64,000 nucleotides of DNA from the NCBI GenBank assembly GCA_029210725.1, contig JARGFM010000004.1:1-64000 (forward strand), given 5' to 3'. This stretch comes from Bacteroidales bacterium. Its GTDB lineage: Bacteria > Bacteroidota > Bacteroidia > Bacteroidales > GCA-2748055. The number at the start of each line of letters is the position of its first letter. Position 1 is the stretch's first letter. Made by a program: the position numbers and the translations under genes. The notes beneath the pieces were generated by a model that made no database searches, was not told where the DNA came from, and saw only the letters and a list, made by a program, of their open reading frames with translations. Below, piece by piece: positions 47,200 through 55,570 of the stretch.

Positions 47200-48573
47200 A
47201 TGTTTGCCATACTTGATATTGAGACCACCGGCGGAAGCCCGAAAACAGAGAAAATAACAGAAATTGCCATCTACTTTCATGACGGTGAGAAAATCGTTGA
47301 TGAGTGGAGTACCCTGATCAATCCCGAAAAATCCATCCCCTATTTTATCACCGGACTTACCGGAATCACCAACGAAATGGTGGCCAATGCTCCCAGGTTC
47401 TGCGAGATAGCCAAAGAGTTGGTGGAACGCACCGAGAACCATACCATCGTTGGACATAATGTAAAATTCGACTACTCCTTTATCCAGAGTGAGTTCAGGA
47501 ATCTCGGTTTTAGCTTCGATCGCAACACCCTCTGCACCATTAAACTGAGCAGAAAGATTATCCCGGGACACAAATCCTACAGTCTGGGCAAGCTCTGCAG
47601 GGATCTGGGCATTGAAATCACTGACAGGCACCGGGCAGAAGGCGATGCCCTGGCCACGGTTAAACTGTTCGAACTGTTGCGCGATAAGCAAAACGGGGAG
47701 TTTGAATCTGCCCTTGTTCAGGATCCATCCGGAAAATATAAGAACCTGAACGAGCATCTGACCGTGGAAGATATTCAAAACCTGCCCGAGGCATGTGGTA
47801 CCTACTACTTCTTCGATGAGCATAAAGAGCTGCTTTACATTGGCAAAAGCAAAGATATACGCCACCGGGTCCTCTCCCACCTGGGAAACACCACATCCAG
47901 GAGGGCCATGGAGATGAAACAGCGTATCCACTCCATCTCCTATGAACTAACAGGCAGTGAACTGATTGCTCTGCTCAAAGAATCCAGAGAGATCAAAGAG
48001 CAGAAACCCAGGTTCAATCGTGCACAGAAACGATCAAGCTCCTACTGGGGCCTATACCCGGGGAAAGATGAATCCGGATATATCACTTTTTCGCTGAAGA
48101 AAATCTCTGAGACTGCGGACGACCCGGTCACCTGCTTTAATAATCAGAAAGAGGCCCGGGAAGTATTAACAAAAATGGTTGGTAAGCACTGGCTTTGCCA
48201 GAAGCTGAGCGGACTCTATCAGACCAATGGCGCCTGTTTTCACCATTCTATCAGACAGTGTAACGGGGCCTGCATTCAGGCAGAAGCTGTTTCAGCCTAT
48301 AACAAAAGAGCAGGTTTACTGCTTGACAGCCTGACACTGGACCGTGGAAATGTGCTGATTATTGATAAAGGAAGGGATCCGGACGAGCGAAGCCTGGTTC
48401 GCATTGAGAAGGGGATCTATATGGGCTACGGATACCTGTCGGTAAATGAGGCTTACCTGGGAATTGAGGAGATGCTCGACTGCATTCAGCCCTCTCTGGA
48501 CAACAGGGATATCAGGCAGATCCTGAGAAACTGGCTAAAAAACAACCAGGTGGAAAAGTTGCTGTATTACTGA
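47200..48573 (+). CDS. DNA polymerase III epsilon-like exonuclease fused to a GIY-YIG nuclease domain
   Basis: In this 457-residue protein, residues 1-170 are a DEDDh exonuclease: FAILDIETTGGSP, VGHNVKFDYSFIQSEF and HRAEGDALATVKLF hold the acidic and His residues. Residues 200-290 carry a GIY-YIG domain (GTYYFFDEHKELLYIGKSKDIRHRV), as in UvrC and Cho. The C-terminal 170 residues contain Cys residues and are less clear. Such epsilon-UvrC fusions occur in several phyla and are thought to work in DNA repair. The start is 30 bases after the THX gene. Confidence 0.85.
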   Translation: MFAILDIETTGGSPKTEKITEIAIYFHDGEKIVDEWSTLINPEKSIPYFITGLTGITNEMVANAPRFCEIAKELVERTENHTIVGHNVKFDYSFIQSEFRNLGFSFDRNTLCTIKLSRKIIPGHKSYSLGKLCRDLGIEITDRHRAEGDALATVKLFELLRDKQNGEFESALVQDPSGKYKNLNEHLTVEDIQNLPEACGTYYFFDEHKELLYIGKSKDIRHRVLSHLGNTTSRRAMEMKQRIHSISYELTGSELIALLKESREIKEQKPRFNRAQKRSSSYWGLYPGKDESGYITFSLKKISETADDPVTCFNNQKEAREVLTKMVGKHWLCQKLSGLYQTNGACFHHSIRQCNGACIQAEAVSAYNKRAGLLLDSLTLDRGNVLIIDKGRDPDERSLVRIEKGIYMGYGYLSVNEAYLGIEEMLDCIQPSLDNRDIRQILRNWLKNNQVEKLLYY

Positions 48574-48582
48574 GTTCTTTTC

Positions 48583-49101
48583 CTAAGGCAGATCTTCAAT
48601 ATCCTCCAGGTTTTCCAAACCAGGCATATCCAGGCCTGATGCAATGCTGGCAATGCTTTCCAGATCGATATCTCCCTGGATGGCGATCAGGGCATCCTCA
48701 CCCCCTCCGCTGACAATCAGCAGGAATTCGGTGATCTTTCCTCCCTGTTCACGGGCCAGAAAAAGAACATTCTCATCCTGGTCCTTAACCGTCATCATCT
48801 CCTTGTATTCCGACCTGGGCAGCATCTCCAGCAATTCGGCAGCAAAGGACTCTGAATTACTTCCTTCCTGGGTCAGTATTTTAATAGAACTGATCCCTGC
48901 CGTTGCCTTTTTAAATTCATTGTATTCCGGATCGTTCGTCTCCAGGCTGTTCAAAAGGTTGAACATAAAGCTGGAAATATAGACGGTGGTATAACCTTCC
49001 TTTCCGCTGTATTTTTCAAATACCTTGTCTACGGCAGTATTCTGTCCCATTGCAAAGAGGGTCAATAGAATCAACACCCCTCCCATAAATATCCGTTTCA
49101 T
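48583..49101 (-). CDS. DUF4252 exported protein (second copy)
   Basis: This 172-residue protein has a signal peptide (MKRIFMGGVLILLTLFAMGQ). The DUF4252 pattern is NTAVDKVFEKYSGKEGYTTVYISS, and AELLEMLPRSEYKEMMTVKDQDENV follows. It is a paralogue of the gene at 50258-50755. The two flank the sigma factor and its membrane partner in one minus-strand block. The function is unknown. Confidence 0.85.
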   Translation of the reverse strand: MKRIFMGGVLILLTLFAMGQNTAVDKVFEKYSGKEGYTTVYISSFMFNLLNSLETNDPEYNEFKKATAGISSIKILTQEGSNSESFAAELLEMLPRSEYKEMMTVKDQDENVLFLAREQGGKITEFLLIVSGGGEDALIAIQGDIDLESIASIASGLDMPGLENLEDIEDLP

Positions 49102-49134
49102 CTTATCTTGTTTTATATTTATTTTTCCTGAATC

Positions 49135-49716
49135 TTATCGTTCAAATTCTTCAACCCGCTGCAATTGTCCCAGCAGGCTGAGTTCCTTGCTTCCCTTGTT
49201 GATCTTCGACAGCGACTTCAAAGGATCGGAGGTGGTCCTGGATACCTTCCTGACCATTTCAAGCTCACTGGTTCCCTCATTCAGCTTGGTCGATACATAG
49301 GCCAGTGCTCTTTTGGCCTCTGCATAGGCATCCTGAGGATCTTCATAGGTGTCGGTCATCTGGCTGGAAGCCAGCAATCCCGGCTGGCCGTCTCTGAAAT
49401 ATCCCACATAAAGCGCAATGACCACCAGCAGTCCGGCTGCCAGTCCGGAAAGCGAAAATATAGAGATTCTCCTGGTCCGGATCACCTTTTTCTCCTGCTG
49501 GTCGATCACATCCAGGATCCTCTGGTTCAAGCCAACGGGTACCGGAATCCTGTTTCCGGCAGGCTCCAGAGACCGGAACAGGTCCCTGTCCGGTATCAAC
49601 TCGTCCGGGACACTGCCCGAAGAAAAATACTCCTGAAGGATCTCCTCCTCCTTCATCGTGGTCTCTCCCTGGTAGAACCGGTCAATTAACTTACGTATCT
49701 CTTCTATACTCTCCAT
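49135..49716 (-). CDS. Single-pass membrane protein, probable anti-sigma factor
   Basis: This 193-residue protein has an N-terminal cytoplasmic part (about 1-82), a membrane helix near 85-105 (ISIFSLSGLAAGLLVVIALYVG) and a C-terminal outside part. It overlaps the sigma gene by 13 bases and is translated right after it. This is the usual position and topology of an anti-sigma factor in Bacteroidota. The sequence is not otherwise diagnostic. Confidence 0.65.
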   Translation of the reverse strand: MESIEEIRKLIDRFYQGETTMKEEEILQEYFSSGSVPDELIPDRDLFRSLEPAGNRIPVPVGLNQRILDVIDQQEKKVIRTRRISIFSLSGLAAGLLVVIALYVGYFRDGQPGLLASSQMTDTYEDPQDAYAEAKRALAYVSTKLNEGTSELEMVRKVSRTTSDPLKSLSKINKGSKELSLLGQLQRVEEFER

Positions 49717-50219
49717 GCTGAATACTGTTTTTCAATCATTTCACGCATCTGTTTTCTGGCCCGCGATATACTCACCCGGATGGCATTCACATTCATATTA
49801 ACCATCCCGGCGATCTCCTCGTACTCTTTTCCCTCCAGGTGCCGCAGATGGACCAGCGAGCGCTGCGGTTCGGGCAGTGCTGAAATAAGCTTATGAACAA
49901 GTTCCGCGTCTTCCTTCTTTTCAAGGTTCTCTGAAGGCGTTTCAGTGTGATAATTCTCTTTAAATTGTTCCGCCTTCATGGCATCCTGGTTAACTTTCCT
50001 TCTCCTCAGATGATCCAGGCATAAATTCCGGGTAATCCGGACACACAGCGCCTCAATGCTCTTGTAAGAACTCAGATCATTCCGCATCCCCCAGAGTCTC
50101 ACATAAACCTCCTGGACAATGTCCTCAGCCTCTTCCCGGTTGTTCATCAGGCGAAAAGCCATCCGATACAACCGGGAACTGTAAGGCATTACCATCAGTT
50201 TAAACTCTGAGGACTTCAT
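49704..50219 (-). CDS. ECF-type RNA polymerase sigma factor
   Basis: This 171-residue sigma-70 family protein has a sigma-2 region (SSRLYRMAFRLMNNREEAEDIVQEVYVRLW) and a sigma-4 region with HTH (LPEPQRSLVHLRHLEGKEYEEIAGMVNMNVNAIRVSISRARKQM). It has no region 1.1 or 3. It probably directs transcription of its own locus, including the two DUF4252 genes, under control of the downstream membrane protein. Confidence 0.9.
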   Translation of the reverse strand: MKSSEFKLMVMPYSSRLYRMAFRLMNNREEAEDIVQEVYVRLWGMRNDLSSYKSIEALCVRITRNLCLDHLRRRKVNQDAMKAEQFKENYHTETPSENLEKKEDAELVHKLISALPEPQRSLVHLRHLEGKEYEEIAGMVNMNVNAIRVSISRARKQMREMIEKQYSAWRV

Positions 50220-50257
50220 GCGGTATCAATAACTTTAAGAACTTCTAAGTTAAAAAT

Positions 50258-50755
50258 CTAAAAATCGATGTCCAAATCGTGATCCATGTGCTCTGCCAGT
50301 TCTTCCAGGTCCTTCATGTTAAAGTCCCCCGTGATATAGATCAGGACATTGTCATCGCCACCCACAATCAGAAGAAACTCGGAAACAATGTTCTGATTCA
50401 CCTTCATCCACATGCGGACCACCTCTCCGCTGTCATCCACCGTAAGAACCTCGGCAAAATCATTCACATCCAGATCGTTCTTGATCTCCTCGTAGAAATT
50501 AACATTTTCCCATCCCTCTTCATCCTCAATGGTCAGGATCTTGACACTGGCGATCTTGTCGACAGGAAAATCCTGCTCCTCCAGCTCCTCGATACCCATG
50601 GCATTTACCATCTGGAACAACTCGGGACTAAGGTTTACAGTGGTTATTCCCTGCTTTCCCTTGTACTTGGCAAAAAGCTTGTCTACAGCACTGTTCTGAG
50701 CCATTATAAAGGCCGGGAACGCAATTACCAGAATTAACAATACTACTCTTTTCAT
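50258..50755 (-). CDS. DUF4252 exported protein (first copy)
   Basis: The frame is open upstream to 50827, but the signal peptide MKRVVLLILVIAFPAFIMAQ begins at 50755, so I start there. The mature part begins NSAVDKLFAKYKGKQGITTVNLSPE, closely matching the second copy. It lies 38 bases before the sigma gene. The function is unknown. Duplicated DUF4252 genes next to an ECF sigma factor suggest an envelope stress response. Confidence 0.85.
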   Translation of the reverse strand: MKRVVLLILVIAFPAFIMAQNSAVDKLFAKYKGKQGITTVNLSPELFQMVNAMGIEELEEQDFPVDKIASVKILTIEDEEGWENVNFYEEIKNDLDVNDFAEVLTVDDSGEVVRMWMKVNQNIVSEFLLIVGGDDNVLIYITGDFNMKDLEELAEHMDHDLDIDF

Positions 50756-50863
50756 GATTTCCTTTTTTAGTTTATAGAACGATAAAAACTGCTTTCTAAA
50801 CCGAAGACGAAGCAGACGGAAATTCATTACTGAGCGAGTAAAAAAAAGTGATGGATTTCTTTT

Positions 50864-50893
50864 TTGCAGAAAATAATATTGTTGTTATCTTTG
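50864..50893 (+). promoter_or_regulatory. Promoter of tRNA-Lys
   Basis: TTG (50864-50866), a 19-base spacer and TATCTTTG (50886-50893, perfect) make the clearest -33/-7 promoter in the window, 27 bases before the mature tRNA. Confidence 0.7.
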
Positions 50894-50920
50894 CAACCGC
50901 TTTTAAAGCGATAACAGGAT

Positions 50921-50996
50921 GACTCAGTAGCTCAGCTGGTAGAGCACATCCCTTTTAAGGATGGGGTCCTGAGTTCGAACCTCAGCTGAGTCACCA
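50921..50996 (+). tRNA. tRNA-Lys (anticodon TTT)
   Basis: The cloverleaf is complete. The acceptor is GACTCAG/CTGAGTC, the D stem GCTC/GAGC, the anticodon stem CATCC/GGATG with loop CTTTTAA (anticodon TTT), and the T stem CTGAG/CTCAG. The discriminator is A and CCA (50994-50996) is encoded. Promoter and terminator flank it tightly. Confidence 0.96.
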
Positions 50997-51008
50997 CCCT
51001 CTTAGAAC

Positions 51009-51037
51009 CCCGATCGGAAACGGTCGGGTTTTTTTTT
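51009..51037 (+). terminator. Terminator of tRNA-Lys
   Basis: CCCGATCG and CGGTCGGG pair over 8 positions around a GAAA tetraloop. A run of nine T follows. It ends at the stop codon of the convergent CNNM/CBS gene. Confidence 0.85.
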
Positions 51038-52085
51038 ATTCGATCAGGCCAAGCTTTTTGGCGCGGGCCTCCCAGTTCTTCCTGGCCAGCATCTGCATGT
51101 CCTCCACATTGTCCATCTCATCGACGATTTCCAGCCCGATAAGCGTCTCGAACAGGTCCTCCATGGTGACCAGTCCGCTCACCATCCCGTATTCATCCAC
51201 TACGATGGCCATATGAATCCTGCGTTCAATCAGTTTGCTGAATAAGCGGATGATAGGGGTATCCTCATTCACGGCTGTAATGGGCCTGGCAATGCTTTTC
51301 AATGGCTCCCCTCCTCTGTTCTCGATAATCGCCTCCATCACCTCATCTCTAAGAACAAAACCTGAAAACTGGTTCAGTTCTTTATGGTAAAGGGGGATCC
51401 TCGAAAAAATACCAGGCTGGTTCTTTTCATAAAACTGTTCCATGGAGGTGTTTTCATCAGCCGCATGAATAACGACTTGAGGGGTCATAATGTTCTTTAC
51501 CAGAATGCTCTGAAACCTCATCAGATTCTGCAGGATGCGGGATTCCTCGTCATCCATCACCCGGTTTTCAATAACCGTGTCGGTGATGGCCCGGAACTCC
51601 GGTTCGCTGATGGGCGATTTGCCGCTCCTCCCTTTCCGGAACAAACGGGTCACAGAATTGGTCAGAATGATAAAGGGATAAAGCGGTGAATAAATCATGA
51701 TGCGCAGGGCATAGACGGTAAAACGGCTCAACTCTTTCCAGTAGAGTGCTCCCAGGGTCTTGGGAATAATCTCCGAACCAATCAGGATAATCAGAGTCAG
51801 GATGATGGATGCAATCGCCAGGTATTCGCTCCCCCAGAGTTCCTGGACCTGCGAGCCAATACCGGCTGCACCGATGGTGTGGGCAAAGGTGTTCAGGGTC
51901 AGAATAGCCGACAGCGGAAGGTCAATGTTTTTCTTGTAGTGGTCCAGCCAATGCGCATACTTTTTCCCCTCCTTCTGCTTCATATTGATGAAAATACTGG
52001 AGGTACTCAGAAGTGTGGCCTCGAGGATAGAGCACAAAAAGGACAAAAACAGGTCTATACCCAGATATACAAAGAGTATAACCAT
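51036..52085 (-). CDS. CNNM/CorC-type membrane protein (DUF21 and CBS domains)
   Basis: This 349-residue protein has an N-terminal DUF21 membrane domain of about four helices (VILFVYLGIDLFLSFLCSILEATLLS...). A pair of CBS domains follows at about 205-330 (ILVKNIMTPQVVIHAADEN, IHMAIVVDEYGMVSGLVTMEDLFETLIG). The transporter-associated CorC_HlyC domain is absent, so this is a short form. Family members handle magnesium or cobalt or act as ion regulators. A perfect -7 box sits 5 bases before the start. Confidence 0.9.
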   Translation of the reverse strand: MVILFVYLGIDLFLSFLCSILEATLLSTSSIFINMKQKEGKKYAHWLDHYKKNIDLPLSAILTLNTFAHTIGAAGIGSQVQELWGSEYLAIASIILTLIILIGSEIIPKTLGALYWKELSRFTVYALRIMIYSPLYPFIILTNSVTRLFRKGRSGKSPISEPEFRAITDTVIENRVMDDEESRILQNLMRFQSILVKNIMTPQVVIHAADENTSMEQFYEKNQPGIFSRIPLYHKELNQFSGFVLRDEVMEAIIENRGGEPLKSIARPITAVNEDTPIIRLFSKLIERRIHMAIVVDEYGMVSGLVTMEDLFETLIGLEIVDEMDNVEDMQMLARKNWEARAKKLGLIE

Positions 52086-52090
52086 CGAAA

Positions 52091-52098
52091 CAAAGATA
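52091..52098 (-). promoter_or_regulatory. -7 box of the CNNM/CBS gene
   Basis: TATCTTTG on the minus strand is a perfect TAnnTTTG match ending 5 bases before the ATG. Confidence 0.45.
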
Positions 52099-52126
52099 GT
52101 TATCCTGTTGGATTTTTCATCTGTGT

Positions 52127-52867
52127 CTATTCTTTCGATTTCCCGGTCATGGGAACAAAGCGGACCGGGTAATGCTCTTTCTGCGAAAGGTGGCCCTTCC
52201 TGTCTTTTTGAACCTCTACCATATACTGGGTCTCAAACTGTCCGCCCACCGGTATCACCATACGTCCGCCAGGAGCCAGCTGGTCCAGTAAAGCCCGGGG
52301 GATCTCCTCCGGGGCGCAGGTCACAATGATCCGGTCGAAAGGGGCGGCCTCGGGCCATCCTTCGTAACCGTTTCCGATCCTGACCTGTACCTGGTCATAC
52401 CCAAGTTCTTTTAAAAGTTTTTCTGCCTTTCGCCCCAGGGGTGCAACAATCTCCATGGTATAAACATGATTGCAAAGCTCCGCCAGCACGGCTGCCTGGT
52501 ATCCGGAACCCGTCCCAATTTCGAGCACACGGAGTTCTGGTTCCAGATCGAGCAGTTCGGACATATGGGCCACAATAAAGGGCTGGGAAATGGTTTGATT
52601 ATGACCGATCAGCAGGGGACTGTTCCGGTAGGCCAGGTCCCGGTATTCTTCCGGGACAAAGAGATGCCTGGGCACACGGCGCATCGCCTTCAGCACCCCG
52701 GGGTCCTTCACCGGCTGAAATGGATAATTCTCAATGCCCTCCCGGACCATTTGTTCCCTTTCCACCACCCTTTCCGAGAATCCGGGATGCAATTTCTGTT
52801 GTTCTGTGTTTACCTGCGAATAAAGCGGTAGTTCCCAAACCAGCAGTGTTAGGAAAAGCACAAACAT
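52127..52867 (-). CDS. pcm: Exported protein-L-isoaspartate O-methyltransferase
   Basis: The core is a PCMT that methylates isoaspartyl residues in damaged proteins using SAM: VPRHLFVPEEYRDLAYRNSPLLIGHNQTISQPFIVAHM, then LEIGTGSGYQAAVLAEL. I start at 52867, where MFVLFLTLLVWELPLYSQ forms a signal peptide. The frame is open to 53056, but that start would place the S41 protease promoter inside this gene and add a second hydrophobic segment. If exported, the source of SAM in the periplasm is unclear, although such forms are seen in Gram-negatives. Confidence 0.85.
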   Translation of the reverse strand: MFVLFLTLLVWELPLYSQVNTEQQKLHPGFSERVVEREQMVREGIENYPFQPVKDPGVLKAMRRVPRHLFVPEEYRDLAYRNSPLLIGHNQTISQPFIVAHMSELLDLEPELRVLEIGTGSGYQAAVLAELCNHVYTMEIVAPLGRKAEKLLKELGYDQVQVRIGNGYEGWPEAAPFDRIIVTCAPEEIPRALLDQLAPGGRMVIPVGGQFETQYMVEVQKDRKGHLSQKEHYPVRFVPMTGKSKE

Positions 52868-53041
52868 AGTAATACGGTCATCCCGTCTCTGGAGGCCTGA
52901 AATCTGATCCTGAAATTCCGGAACACTTTTTGTAGTTGCATTTGTCTTGTTTTCCGCCATCGCTTGATTCGCTCTTTTGAATAAAAACGGAAGAAGGGCG
53001 AGAATGTTCAGGCATATGAGGGCCGGAACAAAGGATATTGC

Positions 53042-53049
53042 TAATTTTG
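53042..53049 (+). promoter_or_regulatory. -7 box of the S41 protease gene
   Basis: TAATTTTG is a perfect TAnnTTTG match, 19 bases before the start codon. Confidence 0.45.
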
Positions 53050-53068
53050 TATTCATATAAATGAGAAA

Positions 53069-54490
53069 ATGGAACGACTGATAAGGAACAGTGCTTTAAT
53101 CATAGTGATCAGCATTGTATTTGCCCTGCTTCCGGCCTGTGAGAAAGAGGAGAACGGGAACGGGAATGAAAACGAACTTCCGGAAGAAACGCTGATTCTG
53201 AATGAATGGATCTGGGAAGGAATGAATGAGGTCTACCTGTGGGAGGCTTTTATCCCGGATCTGAACTGGAGAGAGGAAACGGATCCGGAAGCTTTCTTTT
53301 ATAAGCTTTTGTATTCGGGGGACCGTAATTCCTGGATCGTAGATGATTATGAAGAACTTGCAGCTATGTTTGACGGGGTGGAGACAGCCACCGGTATGTC
53401 GGCATACCCCATGATATATACCGGAAACCAGGTGGTCAGTTTTGTGGAATATGTAACGCCAGGCTCCCCTGCAGCCGATTCAGGAATTGCTCGCGGCGAT
53501 ATCATATATACCATCGACGGCACGATTTTAACCACGGAGAATTACTATTCGCTGTATTATCAGACGACGGCCACTTTTGGTTTTTCCGATTGGAATGGTA
53601 GTGCCATGGTTCCCAACGGAACAGAGATTCCCCTCACGGCCATTGAGTTGAATCAGAACCCCATCATTTATGATGAAGTTATTGAATACCAGGGACTAAA
53701 AATCGGTTACCTGGTCTATACACAGTTTACCGCTGGAGAATCCGGCGAGTGGCTGGACGAGCTGAACGGGGTATTTAACGAATTTAAATCGGCCGGTGTC
53801 AGTGAGGTGGTCATTGACCTCCGCTACAACCCGGGAGGGAGCCTGGATCTTTCAGCTTATATGGCGGCAAGCCTGGCGCCCGCAGCGGTTATGGAAGGGA
53901 ACGAGGTGTTTGTGGACCTGGTCTGGAACGACTTATACAATAGCTACTGGGCGGGGGCTGACCTGGATGATAATGGAGAGGCAGATGGCCTGGAGTCGGC
54001 CCAGCTCCGGATCCGGATGCCCCACAGCGATCTGAATCTGAATCTTTCCACGGTTTATTTTCTGACCACCGATGGGACCGCTTCGGCCAGTGAATCCCTG
54101 ATGACCGGGCTCTATCCCTATATGAACGTGGTACAAATCGGAACCAGCACCTATGGAAAGTGCTATGCTTCCATCACCATAGATGACTGGGAAGAACCCA
54201 AGCGCCATAACTGGGCCATGCAGCCCATCGTAATCAAATATTCCAACTCAGAGGGTTTTACCGATTTTGTAGACGGGATAACTCCTGACATAGAGGTGGT
54301 GGATAACCTGCTTTATGCCTTGCCCTTCGGAAGCATGGGGGATCCTTTGCTGGCCACGGCGCTTGAGGAGATCACCGGGGTATCGCCCCTGGCGAAGAAA
54401 TCGGTGGGACCGGAAACCCGGTTCAGTTCCATTCCCCGGCCCAGAAAACCATTGGTAGAGTGGCGGGTCGATCTGCCCCGAAGAGATTAG
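53069..54490 (+). CDS. S41-family lipoprotein protease
   Basis: This 473-residue protein has a lipobox (VFALLPACEKEE), a tail-specific-protease-type N-terminal helical region, a PDZ-like segment (VEYVTPGSPAADSGIARGDIIYTIDG) and the S41 catalytic core (EVVIDLRYNPGGSLDLSAYMA, TDGTASASESLMTGL with the nucleophile Ser, then GTSTYGKCYAS with Lys). It would be anchored in the outer or inner membrane, facing the periplasm. The stop overlaps that of convergent pyrD by 4 bases. Confidence 0.88.
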   Translation: MERLIRNSALIIVISIVFALLPACEKEENGNGNENELPEETLILNEWIWEGMNEVYLWEAFIPDLNWREETDPEAFFYKLLYSGDRNSWIVDDYEELAAMFDGVETATGMSAYPMIYTGNQVVSFVEYVTPGSPAADSGIARGDIIYTIDGTILTTENYYSLYYQTTATFGFSDWNGSAMVPNGTEIPLTAIELNQNPIIYDEVIEYQGLKIGYLVYTQFTAGESGEWLDELNGVFNEFKSAGVSEVVIDLRYNPGGSLDLSAYMAASLAPAAVMEGNEVFVDLVWNDLYNSYWAGADLDDNGEADGLESAQLRIRMPHSDLNLNLSTVYFLTTDGTASASESLMTGLYPYMNVVQIGTSTYGKCYASITIDDWEEPKRHNWAMQPIVIKYSNSEGFTDFVDGITPDIEVVDNLLYALPFGSMGDPLLATALEEITGVSPLAKKSVGPETRFSSIPRPRKPLVEWRVDLPRRD

Positions 54491-55539
54491 CTTCCGCTTG
54501 CGGTCCTTCTTTTTAGAATAGCCCGGTTAATCCGTTTGGCCAGACCCGGCCCTTCGTAAATAAACCCGGTATACAATTGAATCAGGGTGGCCCCTGAATC
54601 CAGCATTTCCAGGGCATCCCCGACAGACATAATACCACCCACTGCAATGACTGGCAGCTTGCCCAGGCTCTTTTGATGGATGTACCGCACCACCTCCAGG
54701 CTTCTGGCAGTAAGGGCTGCCCCACTGAGGCCCCCATTCCCGATGGCCTGAATCTGTTTCTCCGGCGTCTTTAAACCTGCCCTGCCAACCGTGGTATTGG
54801 TAGCTACGATCCCGTCGATCTTCAGGCGATCCACAATCTCCAGGGTTTCATCCAGTTGCTGTTCATTCAGGTCCGGGGAGATTTTTAACAGAACGGGTTT
54901 CTTTTCCTTTTTCTCCGCACGCAGCTCCATGATCCGCCCCAGGATCTGTTCCAGCGAATCCTGGTCCTGCAATTTGCGCAGGTCCGAAATATTGGGGCAG
55001 CTTACGTTGACCACAAAATAGTCCACTCCATCGTAAATGGCATTGAAAACAGCCTCATAATCGTCCACAGCCCTCTCGTTGGGGGTTTGGGTGTTCTTCC
55101 CTATGTTTCCGCCCAGAATAAGCCCTTTGGGCCGTTTACGGGCCAACCGGACTGCTGCTGCCTCCGCCCCCTGGTTGTTAAATCCCATGCGGTTGATCAG
55201 TCCCCGGTCCTTTTTTACCCGGAAACTCCGCGGTTTCTCGTTTCCCGGCTGCCCCAGCGGGGTCACGGTACCCACCTCGATAAAGGAGAAGCCAAAAGCC
55301 TGAAACTCCCTGTAAACACTGGCATTCTTATCAAATCCCGCGGCCAGTCCCACCGGATTACTAAAGCGTAATCCAAGGAAGGTGGTCTCCAGGGCCGGAT
55401 GTTTCACCCGGTAAACACTTTTCACCAGGGGATGCAGACCCGGTATTTTAAAGACAATACGAAGAAAGGAGATAAGCAGGTGATGAATGGTCTCGGGCGG
55501 GAGCAGGAAGAGAATGGGTCTGATCAGGTACCTGTACAT
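54487..55539 (-). CDS. pyrD: Dihydroorotate dehydrogenase (quinone, class 2)
   Basis: This enzyme oxidises dihydroorotate to orotate in pyrimidine synthesis. The N-terminal helix (MYRYLIRPILFLLPPETIHHLLISF) is the membrane-binding extension of class 2. The core shows NPVGLAAGFDKNA, GFSFIEVGTVTPLGQPGNEKPR, NRMGFNNQGA, VNVSCPN and GGIMSVGDALEML. I start at ATG 55539. The upstream ATG at 55620 lies within the xre gene and adds non-homologous residues. A perfect -7 box lies 14 bases upstream. Confidence 0.95.
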   Translation of the reverse strand: MYRYLIRPILFLLPPETIHHLLISFLRIVFKIPGLHPLVKSVYRVKHPALETTFLGLRFSNPVGLAAGFDKNASVYREFQAFGFSFIEVGTVTPLGQPGNEKPRSFRVKKDRGLINRMGFNNQGAEAAAVRLARKRPKGLILGGNIGKNTQTPNERAVDDYEAVFNAIYDGVDYFVVNVSCPNISDLRKLQDQDSLEQILGRIMELRAEKKEKKPVLLKISPDLNEQQLDETLEIVDRLKIDGIVATNTTVGRAGLKTPEKQIQAIGNGGLSGAALTARSLEVVRYIHQKSLGKLPVIAVGGIMSVGDALEMLDSGATLIQLYTGFIYEGPGLAKRINRAILKRRTASGS

Positions 55540-55553
55540 TCGATTTTTGCCTG

Positions 55554-55561
55554 CAAATATA
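55554..55561 (-). promoter_or_regulatory. -7 box of pyrD
   Basis: TATATTTG on the minus strand is a perfect TAnnTTTG match ending 14 bases before the pyrD ATG, just outside the xre stop codon. Confidence 0.45.
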
Positions 55562-55570
55562 CACAGATTT

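Noticed and set aside
52867-53056. Upstream start for the PCMT gene at 53056
   Set aside because: It would add a second hydrophobic segment and overlap the promoter box of the divergent S41 protease gene.
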